A stretch of 64,000 nucleotides of DNA from ZC4RG30 sp964632365. GTDB taxonomy: Bacteria; Pseudomonadota; Gammaproteobacteria; Steroidobacterales; Steroidobacteraceae. Where the stretch lies: NCBI GenBank assembly GCA_964632365.1, contig CAZWDR010000001.1:5237-69236 (forward strand), written 5' to 3'. The first letter of the stretch is position 1; every line of letters starts with the position of its first letter. The notes under the pieces were generated by a model. The model saw only the letters and a list, made by a program, of their open reading frames with translations, was not told the origin of the DNA and did no database searches. The translations under genes were made by a program, and so were the position numbers. Shown here one piece after another: positions 8,619 to 18,900 of this stretch.

Positions 8619-10073
8619 ATGGGCACTGCCATCCAGGTTCGTCATCCTGATCGTCTCTTCATCGGTGGCAGCTGGGTCGAACCTGCAGCGGGTGGCCGCA
8701 TCGAGCTGGTCAATCCCGCCACCGCACAGCCGTTCATGCAGGTGGCCGAAGCCGGCGATACCGACATGGATCGCGCGGTTGCCGCAGCGCGGGAGGCCTT
8801 CGACCACGGTCCGTGGCCGCGGATGAGCGTCACCGAGCGCGCCGCGCTGGTGACCCGGATGGCCGGCCTGCTCGAGGCGCGCCATGCCGAACTGGCCGCG
8901 GCGTGGACGCAGCAGATGGGTGGCGTCGCAAGCTTCGCGCCCAATGTCACCGGCGGCGGCACGTTCCAGTTCCGTTTCTTCGCCGGCCTTGCCGGGGAAT
9001 ATCCGTTCGAGACGACCCAGCCTGCGTCGATGGGGCCGGGCCGGGCCATCATCGTCCGCGAGCCGGTGGGCGTGGTGGCCGCCATCGCGCCGTGGAATGC
9101 GCCCTACGCCATCATGGCGCAGAAGATCGCGCCGGCACTGGTGGCCGGTTGCACCGTGATCATGAAACCGGCGCCTGAGACACCGCTCGAGGCCTTCATC
9201 ATTGCCGAATGCGCCGAAGCCGCCGGCCTGCCGCCCGGCGTGGTGAACCTGGTGCCCGCGCACCGCGAAGCCTCCGATCACCTGGTGCGCAACCCAGGCG
9301 TCGACAAAGTCGGCTTCACTGGCAGCACGGTGGCCGGCCGGCGCATCGCCAGTGTCTGCGGTGAGCGCATCGCCCGCGTGACGCTCGAGCTCGGCGGCAA
9401 GTCCGCCGCGCTGGTGCTCGATGATTTTCCGCTGGAGCAGGCCGCGGGCATCCTGACCGGCACGATCTGCACGATGAGCGGCCAAGTGTGCGCGACGCTC
9501 AGCCGTGTGATCGTGTCGCGCCAGCGGCATGACGAACTGGCCGCGCTGATCATCGCCGCGATGGCGCAGATCCGCGTCGGTGATCCGGAGGATCCGGACA
9601 CGCAGATGGGTCCGCTGGCGATGCGCCGCCAGCTCGAGCGCGTCGAAGGCTATGTGCAGTCCGGCATCGCCGAGGGCGCGACGCTGGCCTGCGGTGGCCG
9701 GCGTCCCCCGGCACTTCGCACCGGCTTCTATTTCGAGCCGACGCTGTTCACCAACGTGGACAACCGCATGCGCATCGCGCAGGAGGAGATCTTCGGCCCG
9801 GTGATCGCGCTGATTCCCTGCGACGATGAAGCCGATGCGATCCGCATCGCCAATGACTCCATCTACGGACTCAACGGCGCCGTGTTCACGCCCGACGCGC
9901 AGAAGGCCTATCGCGTCGCGCGGCAGCTGCGCACTGGCTGCATCGGGCAGAACGGACTGCGCATGGACTTCATGGCGCCCTACGGCGGCTTCAAGCAGTC
10001 GGGGCTCGGCCGGGAAGGCGGACCCGAGAATTTCCAGGCCTACACCGAAACCAAGACCATCCTGGTGGACTGA
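8619..10073 (+). CDS. NAD(P)-dependent aldehyde dehydrogenase
   Basis: A 484-aa member of the aldehyde dehydrogenase superfamily oxidising an aldehyde to the acid. Visible active-site elements are the Asn of APWNAPY (N160), the general-base Glu in LELGGKS (E257) and the nucleophile Cys in SGQVCATLSR (C291). The coenzyme-binding GFTGSTVAG (about 232-240) and the C-terminal FGPV and YGGFKQSGLGRE signatures are also present. Length is normal for the family. The ATG follows GGGAG. The next gene starts 2 nt after its stop, so an aldehyde step may be linked to an amino-acid deamination. The substrate cannot be told from sequence. Confidence 0.93.
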   Translation: MGTAIQVRHPDRLFIGGSWVEPAAGGRIELVNPATAQPFMQVAEAGDTDMDRAVAAAREAFDHGPWPRMSVTERAALVTRMAGLLEARHAELAAAWTQQMGGVASFAPNVTGGGTFQFRFFAGLAGEYPFETTQPASMGPGRAIIVREPVGVVAAIAPWNAPYAIMAQKIAPALVAGCTVIMKPAPETPLEAFIIAECAEAAGLPPGVVNLVPAHREASDHLVRNPGVDKVGFTGSTVAGRRIASVCGERIARVTLELGGKSAALVLDDFPLEQAAGILTGTICTMSGQVCATLSRVIVSRQRHDELAALIIAAMAQIRVGDPEDPDTQMGPLAMRRQLERVEGYVQSGIAEGATLACGGRRPPALRTGFYFEPTLFTNVDNRMRIAQEEIFGPVIALIPCDDEADAIRIANDSIYGLNGAVFTPDAQKAYRVARQLRTGCIGQNGLRMDFMAPYGGFKQSGLGREGGPENFQAYTETKTILVD

Positions 10074-10075
10074 CC

Positions 10076-11362
10076 ATGCCGGACTGCGATTCGGACCTCA
10101 GCTATGTGAGCCCGCGCGGCGGGGATGACCCGTGGTCCACGTTCCTGGCACAGGTCGATCGCGTCCGTCCGTACCTCGGGGAGCTCAGCCGCTGGGTCGG
10201 CACGCTGACGCGGCCGAAACGCGCGCTGATCGTCGATGTGCCGGTGGAACTCGACGATGGCACCGTGGCGCACTTCGAGGGCTATCGCGTGCAGCACAGC
10301 CTGTCGCGCGGTCCCGGCAAGGGCGGCCTGCGCTACCACCCCGACGTCACCCTGGAAGAGGTCATGGCCCTTGCCGGCTGGATGACCATCAAGAATGCCG
10401 CGGTGAACCTGCCGTTCGGTGGCGCCAAGGGCGGCATCCGCGTCGATCCGAAGCAGCTCTCGCGCAAGGAGCTGGAGCGGCTGACGCGCCGCTACACCAG
10501 CGAGATCGGCATCATCATCGGTCCCTCGCGCGACATTCCCGCGCCGGACGTCGGCACCGACGCGCAGGTGATGGCCTGGGTGATGGATACCTATTCGGCC
10601 AATGTCGGCGCCACGACCACCGGCGTGGTCACCGGCAAGCCGGTGATGCTCGGCGGATCCCTCGGGCGCGAGAAGGCGACCGGACGCGGCATCTACTTCG
10701 TCGGACGCGAGGCGGCGAAGCGCCTGGGCATGTCGATCGACGGCGCGCGTGTCGCGGTGCAGGGTTTCGGCAACGTGGGTTCGGTGGCCGCGGAACTGTT
10801 CGCGCATCATGGCGCCCGGGTCGTCGCGGTGCAGGACCACACCGGCACCATCGTCGATGAGGATGGCCTCGACGTGCAGCGGCTGATGCAGGTGGTCGCC
10901 GCCGAAGGTGGCGTCGCGGCGTATCCGCGCGCGAAGTCGATCAGGTCCGATGAGTTCTGGGATGTCGACAGCGACTTCCTGATCCCCGCCGCACTCGAGG
11001 GCCAGATCACCAGTGCACGCGCACGCACGCTGCGCACGCGCGCGGTCCTCGAGGGCGCCAATGGCCCGACGATGCCAGAGGCCGACCTGGTCCTTGCCGC
11101 GCGCGGCATCCCCGTGGTGCCTGATGTGATCGCCAACGCCGGCGGCGTGATCGTCTCGTACTTCGAGTGGGTGCAGGATTTCAGCTCGTTCTTCTGGAAC
11201 GAGTCGGAGATCAACCAGCGGCTGGACCAGATCCTCACCGGCGCCTTCGCGCACATCTGGGACACCCATCTGCACCACGACGTGACGCTGCGCACGGCCG
11301 CGTACATCGTGGCCTGCCAGCGTGTGCTGCGCGCCCGCGCACAACGCGGGCTGTATCCCTAG
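10076..11362 (+). CDS. Glu/Leu/Phe/Val dehydrogenase (probable glutamate dehydrogenase)
   Basis: A 428-aa hexameric-type amino-acid dehydrogenase for oxidative deamination or reductive amination. Substrate-site lysines are visible in GPGKGGLRYHPDV and in PFGGAKGGIRVDP (catalytic Lys near residue 118). The Asp of PAPDVGTDAQVMAW and the Rossmann motif GFGNVGSVAAE (about 224) are also present. The ANAGGVIVSYFEW segment near the C-terminus is typical of GdhA rather than leucine dehydrogenases. The length matches NAD-type 410-430 aa enzymes. It is 2 nt downstream of the aldehyde dehydrogenase gene and very likely co-transcribed. Confidence 0.93.
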   Translation: MPDCDSDLSYVSPRGGDDPWSTFLAQVDRVRPYLGELSRWVGTLTRPKRALIVDVPVELDDGTVAHFEGYRVQHSLSRGPGKGGLRYHPDVTLEEVMALAGWMTIKNAAVNLPFGGAKGGIRVDPKQLSRKELERLTRRYTSEIGIIIGPSRDIPAPDVGTDAQVMAWVMDTYSANVGATTTGVVTGKPVMLGGSLGREKATGRGIYFVGREAAKRLGMSIDGARVAVQGFGNVGSVAAELFAHHGARVVAVQDHTGTIVDEDGLDVQRLMQVVAAEGGVAAYPRAKSIRSDEFWDVDSDFLIPAALEGQITSARARTLRTRAVLEGANGPTMPEADLVLAARGIPVVPDVIANAGGVIVSYFEWVQDFSSFFWNESEINQRLDQILTGAFAHIWDTHLHHDVTLRTAAYIVACQRVLRARAQRGLYP

Positions 11363-11490
11363 ACACCTGCGTCACAGCGGCGGCGCACTCAGGTGCAACG
11401 CGGCGCTGATGTCCGTACCATGGCCCGACGGTCGACGGCTGCGCGCCGCGCAGCTCTCGGATGACGCTGAAACAGGTGCCGGGGCATCCC

Positions 11491-12540
11491 ATGCGATCCA
11501 TTTTTTTCTGGCGTAGGAAGAACTCCACCGAGGGCAGCGCCACCGCCGCGGCTACGCCGGCGGCACCTGCGGCGGTCGCGCCCGCCGCCGACGTCGCAGG
11601 GCCCGCCGCGCCGGCCGACAAGCCGTTGTCTTTGCAACGCCTGGTCTACGCGCTGGCATTGAGCGATCCGCGTGCCGCTGACCTGGACGCGCGTCCGGAT
11701 GCCGCGCACATGAAAGTGATGCTCGAAGCCAGCGCGCTGTTCGCACAGGTGGGCGCCGAACCCCGCTACACGCCGCACCGGCCATCGCTGCTGCCGCAGA
11801 TCCTCGAAATGCTCGACGACGAGGAAGCGTCGCTGCGACCGCTGGCCCGCATGGTCGCCCAGGATCCGCAACTCACCGGCGATCTGCTGCGCACCGCCAA
11901 CAGTCCCCTCTATCGCGTCAGCACACAGCCGGTCGAAAGCGTCGATCGCGCGACCTCGCTGCTGGGCACGCAGGGCATCCGCATGCTGGTGGCCTCGCGC
12001 CTGCTGCGGCCGCTGGCCGGCGACAACGGGCAGCTCGGGCAGTTCGGCGAAATCATCTGGGAGCATTCGACCATCAGCGCATCGGCCGCTGAAGCCTGGG
12101 CGGCGCGCAGCCAGGATGCCGATCCATTCACCGCGCATCTGCTGGCGCTGCTGCATGGAGTCGGTGCCGTCACCGTGCAGCGCGTGATCACCGATCTCTA
12201 TGCAACGCGGCCGGCGCTGGCGCCGGACATCGCGGCGATCGCCGGCGCGCTGCACGCCAATGCAGCAGTGACGGCGGCGCGCATCGCGGCCAGCTGGGGA
12301 CTGTCCGATCGCAGCCGTGATGCGCTCGAGGCGCAGTCCGCGGCAGCGCCCACCGGGGGCCCGTCGGGTCTCACGCGCGCGCTGCAGTTCGGCCTGCTGG
12401 CTGGCGCCGCGACTACACTGTGCCGTCACCGGCTGCTCACGGTTGAAATCGCGGGCCGCCAGATCGCGGCGGCCGGCTTCGAGGGACAGCATGCCACGCG
12501 CGTGTGGGACCGGCTGATGCAGGCCTACATCAGTCCCTGA
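11491..12540 (+). CDS. HDOD domain-containing protein
   Basis: About 349 aa. A low-complexity Ala/Pro stretch (residues 14-45) precedes an HDOD domain, recognisable by LPQILEMLDDEEASLRPLA and the segment DPQLTGDLLRTANSPLYR. HDOD proteins are catalytically degenerate HD-family relatives that act as non-enzymatic partners in signalling and chemotaxis control. Lack of a clear HD phosphohydrolase metal motif agrees with that. The ATG at 11491 is preferred; ATG 11461 is in frame and neither has a strong ribosome site. It lies just before the signalling island and may belong to it functionally. Confidence 0.82.
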   Translation: MRSIFFWRRKNSTEGSATAAATPAAPAAVAPAADVAGPAAPADKPLSLQRLVYALALSDPRAADLDARPDAAHMKVMLEASALFAQVGAEPRYTPHRPSLLPQILEMLDDEEASLRPLARMVAQDPQLTGDLLRTANSPLYRVSTQPVESVDRATSLLGTQGIRMLVASRLLRPLAGDNGQLGQFGEIIWEHSTISASAAEAWAARSQDADPFTAHLLALLHGVGAVTVQRVITDLYATRPALAPDIAAIAGALHANAAVTAARIAASWGLSDRSRDALEAQSAAAPTGGPSGLTRALQFGLLAGAATTLCRHRLLTVEIAGRQIAAAGFEGQHATRVWDRLMQAYISP

Positions 12541-12605
12541 CCGGCGGCGAGCAACTGCATCCGCCCTGACCGGCGCGTTACGGGGAAATCCTCATTCCAG
12601 CTTCC

Positions 12606-15600
12606 ATGCCAGAGAACCGGGACCTTCGCGCAGGCATCCTGTCCGCCAGCCGCTATGGCGGACTGCTGCTCGTCACCGTGCTGGCAGCCGTGATCGCGGC
12701 TGCCTGGTTCCTCTACCGGCTCGAGGTCATGCGCATCGCCGATTCGCAGCGCGTGCGCGAGACAATGCGCGTCAACGTGATGGCGCAGCTGCTGCGCAGC
12801 GAGCTGCGCCACACCGTCGACACGCTGCGTCTGCTCACCGAGGGCGAAGGGGTGCGCGACTTCATCGAGACCGGCGGCGAGCCATCGCTGGAATCCGCGG
12901 CGCGCAGCGCGCAGCTGCTGGGTTCGAGCCATCCGGAAATCGCGCGGCTGCGTTTCATCGATGCCGATGGACGCGAGCGCCTGCGTGTGGAAAGCGACGG
13001 CCGCCTCATCCTTGAGGCGCAGCAACTGCAGGATCGGGCCGCGGAAAGCTACTTCACCGGCGCCTCCAGCCTGCCGGCCAATGGTCTCTATCTTTCGGCC
13101 ATTGGCGTGGATGCCGACGATGCCGCCGGCGAGGCCCCCTCACTGGTGCTGCGGCTGGCCATGCCGGTCTTCGACCGCGCCGGCCTGCTGCGCGGCGTCT
13201 ATGTGATCGACTACCGCGCCGGGGACCTGATCGACCGGCTGCAGCAGGCGGTGCCGGCATTCGCGCACCGCATGCGGCTGCTGGATGCCCAGGGGTTCTG
13301 GATCAGGGGGCCGCAACGCGACGTCGAATGGGGCTTCGCGTTGCCGGGGCGCGAAGCCTTCACGCTGGCGCGTACCGAGCCCGCCCTGTGGGCGCAGGTG
13401 CAGGCCGAGGCCGTCGGGCAATCCAGCAACGCCGACGGTGCCCCGTTCACCTGGCAGCGCCTCGACCCGCACGACATGGTGGGCACACAGCCCGGGCCGG
13501 TGATGGCCGAACAGCCCTGGCTCGTCCTGGCGACCGGCGTGACCGCCGCGGAATGGACCGCGCTGACCGCCGGTCTGCGCCGGATCATGCTGCTGGTGGT
13601 GCCAGGCCTGGTCGGGCTGACGATATTCTGCGCATGGCTGATCCGCGGCTGGCGCCGCACGCTGCTGGAAGTGCGCGTGGCCAACCAGCTGCTTGAAGAG
13701 CGGGTGCGCGCGCGCACCGCGGAGCTGGCGCGCACCAACCAGGAACTTCGCGAGCACCAGGACCTGCTGCAGGAGACCGGCCAGCTGGCGCAGGTGGGCG
13801 GCTGGGAGTTCGACCCGCTCACCGGCGAGGGCACCTGGACCGCCGAGATCGCGCGCATCCATGGGCTGGATCCGGAGCTGAAACCCAACCGCACGCTGGG
13901 CATGCAGTTCTTCGTGCCGGCTGACCAGAAGCGCATCGATGCGGCCATCCGCGATGCGGTGGAACATGGCACGCCATACGACCTGGAACTGCAGATGGTC
14001 AGCGCGAACGGCGCGCGCAAATGGGTGCGCACGATGAGCCGGCCAGTGGTCCGCGACGGGCGGGTGGTGCGCATGCGCGGCGCGATGCAGGACATCACCG
14101 CGAACAAGCACAACCAGCTGCGCCTCGAGCAGCAGCTGCAGCGCCTGCACCTGCTCGAGCGGATCACCCGCGCCATCGGCGAGCGGCAGGACCTGCCCAG
14201 CATCCTGCAGGTGGTGGCCGCGTCGCTCGAGACCCGGATGCCGCTGGACCTCGGCGCGGTGCTGCTTTACGACCCGCCCGACCGCGACCTGACGCTGCAG
14301 GCCGTCGGCCCGGCGGGCGCCGCGCTGGATGCCGGCCTGAACCTGCAGCCTGGCGCAAAGGTGCCGGTGAAGGGCAGGCTCGCGCGCTGCGTGACCGGAG
14401 AAGTGATCTATGAACCGGAACTCGCCGGCTCCGGACTCCCGCTGGGAGAACAACTCGCACCGGCGGGATTCCGTTCGATGGTGGTCGCGCCGCTGTCGAT
14501 CGAAGGCATGACCTTCGGCGTGGTGCTTGCCGCACGGCGCGCGCACGACGCCTTCAGCCACGAAGACTGCGAATTCATCCGCCAGCTGAGCGAGCACGTG
14601 GCGCTGGCCGTGCACCAGGCCCGGCTGCACGGCGCCTTGCAGTCGGCCTACGAGAACCTGGCGACGACGCAGCAGGCGGCGATGCAGCAGGACCGCCTGC
14701 GCGTGCTCGGGCAGATGGCCAGCGGCATCGCCCACGACATCAACAACGCGATCTCGCCGATCATGCTGTACACCGGCTCGCTGCTCGAGACCGAATCTGG
14801 CCTGACCGAGCGGGCCCGCAAGGCGCTGCACACCATCCAGCAGGCGGTCAGTGACGTTGCGGAGACCGTGGCGCGCCTGCGCGAGTTCTACCGCGATCGT
14901 GCCGGGCAGGCCGAGCTGCAGCCGGTGCAGCTCGACGCGATCGTGCGGCAGATTCCGGACCTCACGCGGGCGCGCTGGCAGGCGATGCCCCAGCAACAGG
15001 GCGTGGTGATCGACCTGCAGCTGGAGCTGGATCCAACGCTGCCGCCGGTGCGTGGCATCGAGAACGAGATCCGCGAGGCGCTCGTGAACCTCGTCTTCAA
15101 TGCCGTCGATGCGATGCCCGGCGGCGGGCGCCTCATCTTGCGCACCGGCATGGCAGCGCCTGGCAAGGTGTTCGCGGAGGTTGCCGACAATGGTGCCGGC
15201 ATGGACGAGGAGACGCGCCGGCGCTGCCTCGAGCCCTTCTTCACCACCAAGGGCGAGCGCGGCACCGGCCTCGGTCTTGCCACCGTATATGGCGTCATGC
15301 AGCGGCACGACGGCGGAATCGAGATCCACAGTGCGCCGGGCGCCGGCACCACGATCCGGCTGGTCTTCGGCCAGGCCGACACGCCGGTGCTGCAGCCGGT
15401 GACGTTGACCGCGGTGCCGGCGCGCGGCCTGCATCTGCTGCTGGTGGACGACGATCCGGCGCTGCTGCGCTCGCTGCGCGAGACGCTGCAGCTGGATGAC
15501 CACACGGTGCTGACTGCGAGCGACGGACGTCAGGGGCTGGAACTGTTCCACGCGTCGTTGCAGCCCGGCGCGGTGCCGGTCTCACTGGTGATCACGGACC

Positions 15601-15812
15601 TTGGCATGCCGGACCTGGACGGTCGCGCCGTGGCGGCGGCGATCAAGGCCGTGGCTCCGCAGGTGCCGGTGCTGATGCTGACCGGCTGGGGCGACCGGCT
15701 GATCGCCGAAGGACAGGCAATGCCGAATGTGGACCGCGTGATCGGCAAGCCGCCGCGCCTGCATGACCTGCGTGCCGCAGTGGCCGAGCTGATGGCGGCA
15801 CGCGATGCCTGA
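12606..15812 (+). CDS. Hybrid sensor histidine kinase: periplasmic sensor, PAS, GAF, HisKA, HATPase, REC
   Basis: A 1068-aa membrane hybrid kinase. Membrane segments at about 17-37 and 327-347 bracket a roughly 290-residue periplasmic Cache-like sensor. A coiled stretch follows, then PAS (about 390-500), GAF (about 515-675), a HisKA domain with phospho-acceptor His710 in GIAHDINN, HATPase (about 775-920) with N box NLVFNAVDA and G boxes DNGAGMD and GTGLGLA, and a C-terminal receiver (about 941-1065) with acceptor Asp998. The HDINN H-box is of the NtrB/HPK4-like type, unlike the other kinases here. It transfers phosphate His to Asp internally. The output partner and ligand are unknown. First gene of the signalling island. 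Confidence 0.92.
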   Translation: MPENRDLRAGILSASRYGGLLLVTVLAAVIAAAWFLYRLEVMRIADSQRVRETMRVNVMAQLLRSELRHTVDTLRLLTEGEGVRDFIETGGEPSLESAARSAQLLGSSHPEIARLRFIDADGRERLRVESDGRLILEAQQLQDRAAESYFTGASSLPANGLYLSAIGVDADDAAGEAPSLVLRLAMPVFDRAGLLRGVYVIDYRAGDLIDRLQQAVPAFAHRMRLLDAQGFWIRGPQRDVEWGFALPGREAFTLARTEPALWAQVQAEAVGQSSNADGAPFTWQRLDPHDMVGTQPGPVMAEQPWLVLATGVTAAEWTALTAGLRRIMLLVVPGLVGLTIFCAWLIRGWRRTLLEVRVANQLLEERVRARTAELARTNQELREHQDLLQETGQLAQVGGWEFDPLTGEGTWTAEIARIHGLDPELKPNRTLGMQFFVPADQKRIDAAIRDAVEHGTPYDLELQMVSANGARKWVRTMSRPVVRDGRVVRMRGAMQDITANKHNQLRLEQQLQRLHLLERITRAIGERQDLPSILQVVAASLETRMPLDLGAVLLYDPPDRDLTLQAVGPAGAALDAGLNLQPGAKVPVKGRLARCVTGEVIYEPELAGSGLPLGEQLAPAGFRSMVVAPLSIEGMTFGVVLAARRAHDAFSHEDCEFIRQLSEHVALAVHQARLHGALQSAYENLATTQQAAMQQDRLRVLGQMASGIAHDINNAISPIMLYTGSLLETESGLTERARKALHTIQQAVSDVAETVARLREFYRDRAGQAELQPVQLDAIVRQIPDLTRARWQAMPQQQGVVIDLQLELDPTLPPVRGIENEIREALVNLVFNAVDAMPGGGRLILRTGMAAPGKVFAEVADNGAGMDEETRRRCLEPFFTTKGERGTGLGLATVYGVMQRHDGGIEIHSAPGAGTTIRLVFGQADTPVLQPVTLTAVPARGLHLLLVDDDPALLRSLRETLQLDDHTVLTASDGRQGLELFHASLQPGAVPVSLVITDLGMPDLDGRAVAAAIKAVAPQVPVLMLTGWGDRLIAEGQAMPNVDRVIGKPPRLHDLRAAVAELMAARDA

Positions 15813-15902
15813 ACGGCGCGTGGCTGGCTTTTGGGGGCGTTCTCCGACACCCAATGGAGGCCTGAAGTGTGATACTTGCCAGTCCACACGAGAAGAACAT
15901 GC

Positions 15903-18900
15903 ATGGCTTCGAACACATCCTCGGGGGCCGCTGGCCCCGATGACCGCAATCGCGGTCTGCGGCTGAATCTCCGGCTTCCCGCCAGCCTCGTCATCGGCCT
16001 CACCACCGCCATCGTGGTGATCACGGTGCTGGCCCTGCTGTCCTGGGCCGCACTGCGCGACCAATACAAGACGCGCGAAGACACGATGGCGACGCTGAAC
16101 GTCGATGCCGCCGTGCATGCCGTGCTCGCCGGCATCGTCGATGCCGAGACCGGGCAGCGCGGCTTCCTGATCACGCGCGTGGAAACCTACCTTGAACCGT
16201 TCCTGCAGGCGCGCACGCGCCTGCGCGCCGACCTCGAGCGCGTGCCGGTGCTCGTCGCCAACGACAGCGACCAGTTGCAGCGCGCGCGCGCGTTGCGTGA
16301 GCTGGTGCTGGTGCGTCTCGACCTGCTGCAGCAGGTGGTCGACCTGCAGCGCAACGACCAGTGGGATGACGCGGTCGACCTCGTGACCAACGGCCGCGGC
16401 CGCCAGCTGATGGAGGAGATCCGCACGATCAGCAACGAGATGCTGCAGCATGAGCAGGCCCTGCTCGCGCAGCGTCATCTGGCCATGGAGACCTCGCGCC
16501 AGCGCTCCGCGCTGACGGTTTTCGGGGGCCTTGCGCTGCTGCTGGCACTGGTGATCATCGCCGGCGTCGTCGCCGCGCGCGAGGTGCGCCGCAAGCAGAT
16601 CGAGAGCTGGCTGCGGGCCAGCCAGGCGGCGCTGGCCGCCTCGCTGCAGGGGGAGCACCGGCAGGAAGACCTCGGCCGCCTGATCCTGCAGTTCCTCACC
16701 CGCCAGCTGCGCGCGCCCGCCGGCGCGTTCTATGTGGTCGAACGCGGCGAGATGCTGCGACGGGTGGCGGGTTTTGCCCTGTCCGGGCCGCAGCCGGAGA
16801 CGATCCGCGTCGGCTCCGGGCTGGCCGGTGAGGCCGTGCGCGCGAACCGGGTGATGGATCTGGCCGTCCCCGCGGAGCACCTGCGCGTCGAATCGGCGGT
16901 GGTGTCGTCCACGCCGCCGCACGTGATGGTCGTGCCCACGGCCTATCACGGGCGCGTCAACGCAGTGCTCGAGCTCGCGTTCACCCGGGCGCCGGGCCCG
17001 GCCGAGCATGAACTGCTCGATCGCATCCGCTTCACGCTGGGCGCGGCGGTGAATTCGGCGACCGACCGCACGCAGCTGGAGGAACTGCTCGCCGAGACGC
17101 AGCGCCAGGCCGAGGAGCTGCAGACCCAGCAGGAAGAACTGCGCGTCGCGAACGAGGAGCTGCAGGGCCAGAGCGATGCATTGAAGTCCTCGCAGGTGCG
17201 TCTCGAGCAGCAGCAGGCGGAACTCGAGCAGACCAACTCGCAGCTGGAGGAGCAGACCCGCGCGCTCGAGGAGCACGCCGACAAGCTCGCGCGCGGCGAG
17301 GCCGAGCTGCGCGCGCGCAGCGAGGAACTGCAGCGCGCGAACGACTACAAGTCCGAGTTCCTGGCGAACATGAGCCACGAGCTGCGCACCCCGCTGAACT
17401 CCTCGCTGATCCTCGCCAAGCTGCTGGCCGACAACAAGCATGGCAACCTCAGCGACGAGCAGGTGCGCTTCGCACAGACCATCCATGCGTCCGGCAACGA
17501 TCTGCTCGCGCTGATCAACGACATCCTCGACCTGTCGAAGATCGAGGCCGGCAAGATGGAGATCCATCGCGAGAGCGTGCCGGTGGAGCGTCTGCTGGAC
17601 AGCATCCGCGAAGGCTTCGCCGAGGTGGCGCGCGGCAAGGGTCTCGATTTCCAGGTCTCGGCCGCGCCGGATGTGCCGCCGCGCATCGAGACCGACAGCC
17701 AGCGCGTGCTGCAGGTGCTGCGCAACCTGATGTCCAATGCCATCAAGTTCACCGCCTCGGGCAGCGTGAGCCTGAAGGTCAGTGCCGCGCCGTCGCCCGC
17801 CGGCATGCGCCTGGCCTTCGCAGTGCGCGACACCGGCATCGGCATCGCCCGCGAGCAGCAGCAGTCGATCTTCGAGGCGTTCCGCCAGGCCGATGGCAGC
17901 ACGCACCGCAAGTACGGCGGCACGGGCCTCGGGCTGTCGATCTCGCGCGACCTGGCGCAGCTGCTGGGTGGTCATGTCACCGTCGAGAGCGACCTGGGCG
18001 CGGGCAGCACGTTCACGCTGTGGCTGCCCGAACGGGCCGCGGAACGTCGCGCCGATCCGGAGCGCAACACGCTGCGTGACCGCGCGCAGGCGCCCTCCGC
18101 ACCGGGCGCTTCCGACCCCTATCGCCCACGCGGCGGCGGCAGCGAGGGCGCAGTGCCGGTGGCGTGGCCGCCGACCGCATCCCCGCGCGCAAAGCCGTCG
18201 GCGCCGGCTGCGCCGAAGGCCCCGCCGCGGCCGGCCAGTCCCGACGAGCGCGTGCTGCTGGTGATCGAGGATGATCCGGCCTTCGCAGGCATCCTGCGAG
18301 ATCTGGCCAGCGAGCATGGCTTCGAGGCCATCGTCGCCGCCGATGCGCGCGAGGGACTGCAGGCGCTGCACCAGCATGCCGTCAGCGCCGTGCTGCTCGA
18401 CATGCACCTGCCCGACCGCACCGGCCTGTCGGTGCTCGATGAGATCAAGCGCGATCCGGCCACGCGTCACATCCCGGTGCACGCGATGTCCGTGGCCGAC
18501 TACGCGCATGAGGCCCTCAGTCGCGGCGCGGTGGGCTATGCGCTGAAGCCCGTTGACCGCGAGCAGGTGGCCGAAGCGCTGCGACGGCTCGATTCGCGCC
18601 TTTCGCCCGGCGTGCGGCGCGTGCTGGTGGTCGAGGACGATGCCCGCCAGCGCGAGAGCGTGCGGCAGCTGCTGGCGAGCGAGGGCGTGGAGATCGTGCC
18701 GGCCGATTCGGCCGCCGCCGCGCTGGAAGAGCTGCAGCAGCACACCTTCGACTGCATGGTGCTCGACCTGAACCTTCCCGACCTCAGCGGCTATGAGCTG
18801 CTGGAGAAGATGGGCGAGCTCGATGGCGTCGGCTATCCACCGGTGATCGTCTACACCGGTCGCAGCCTGAGCCGGGACGAGGAGCAGCGCCTGCGGCGCT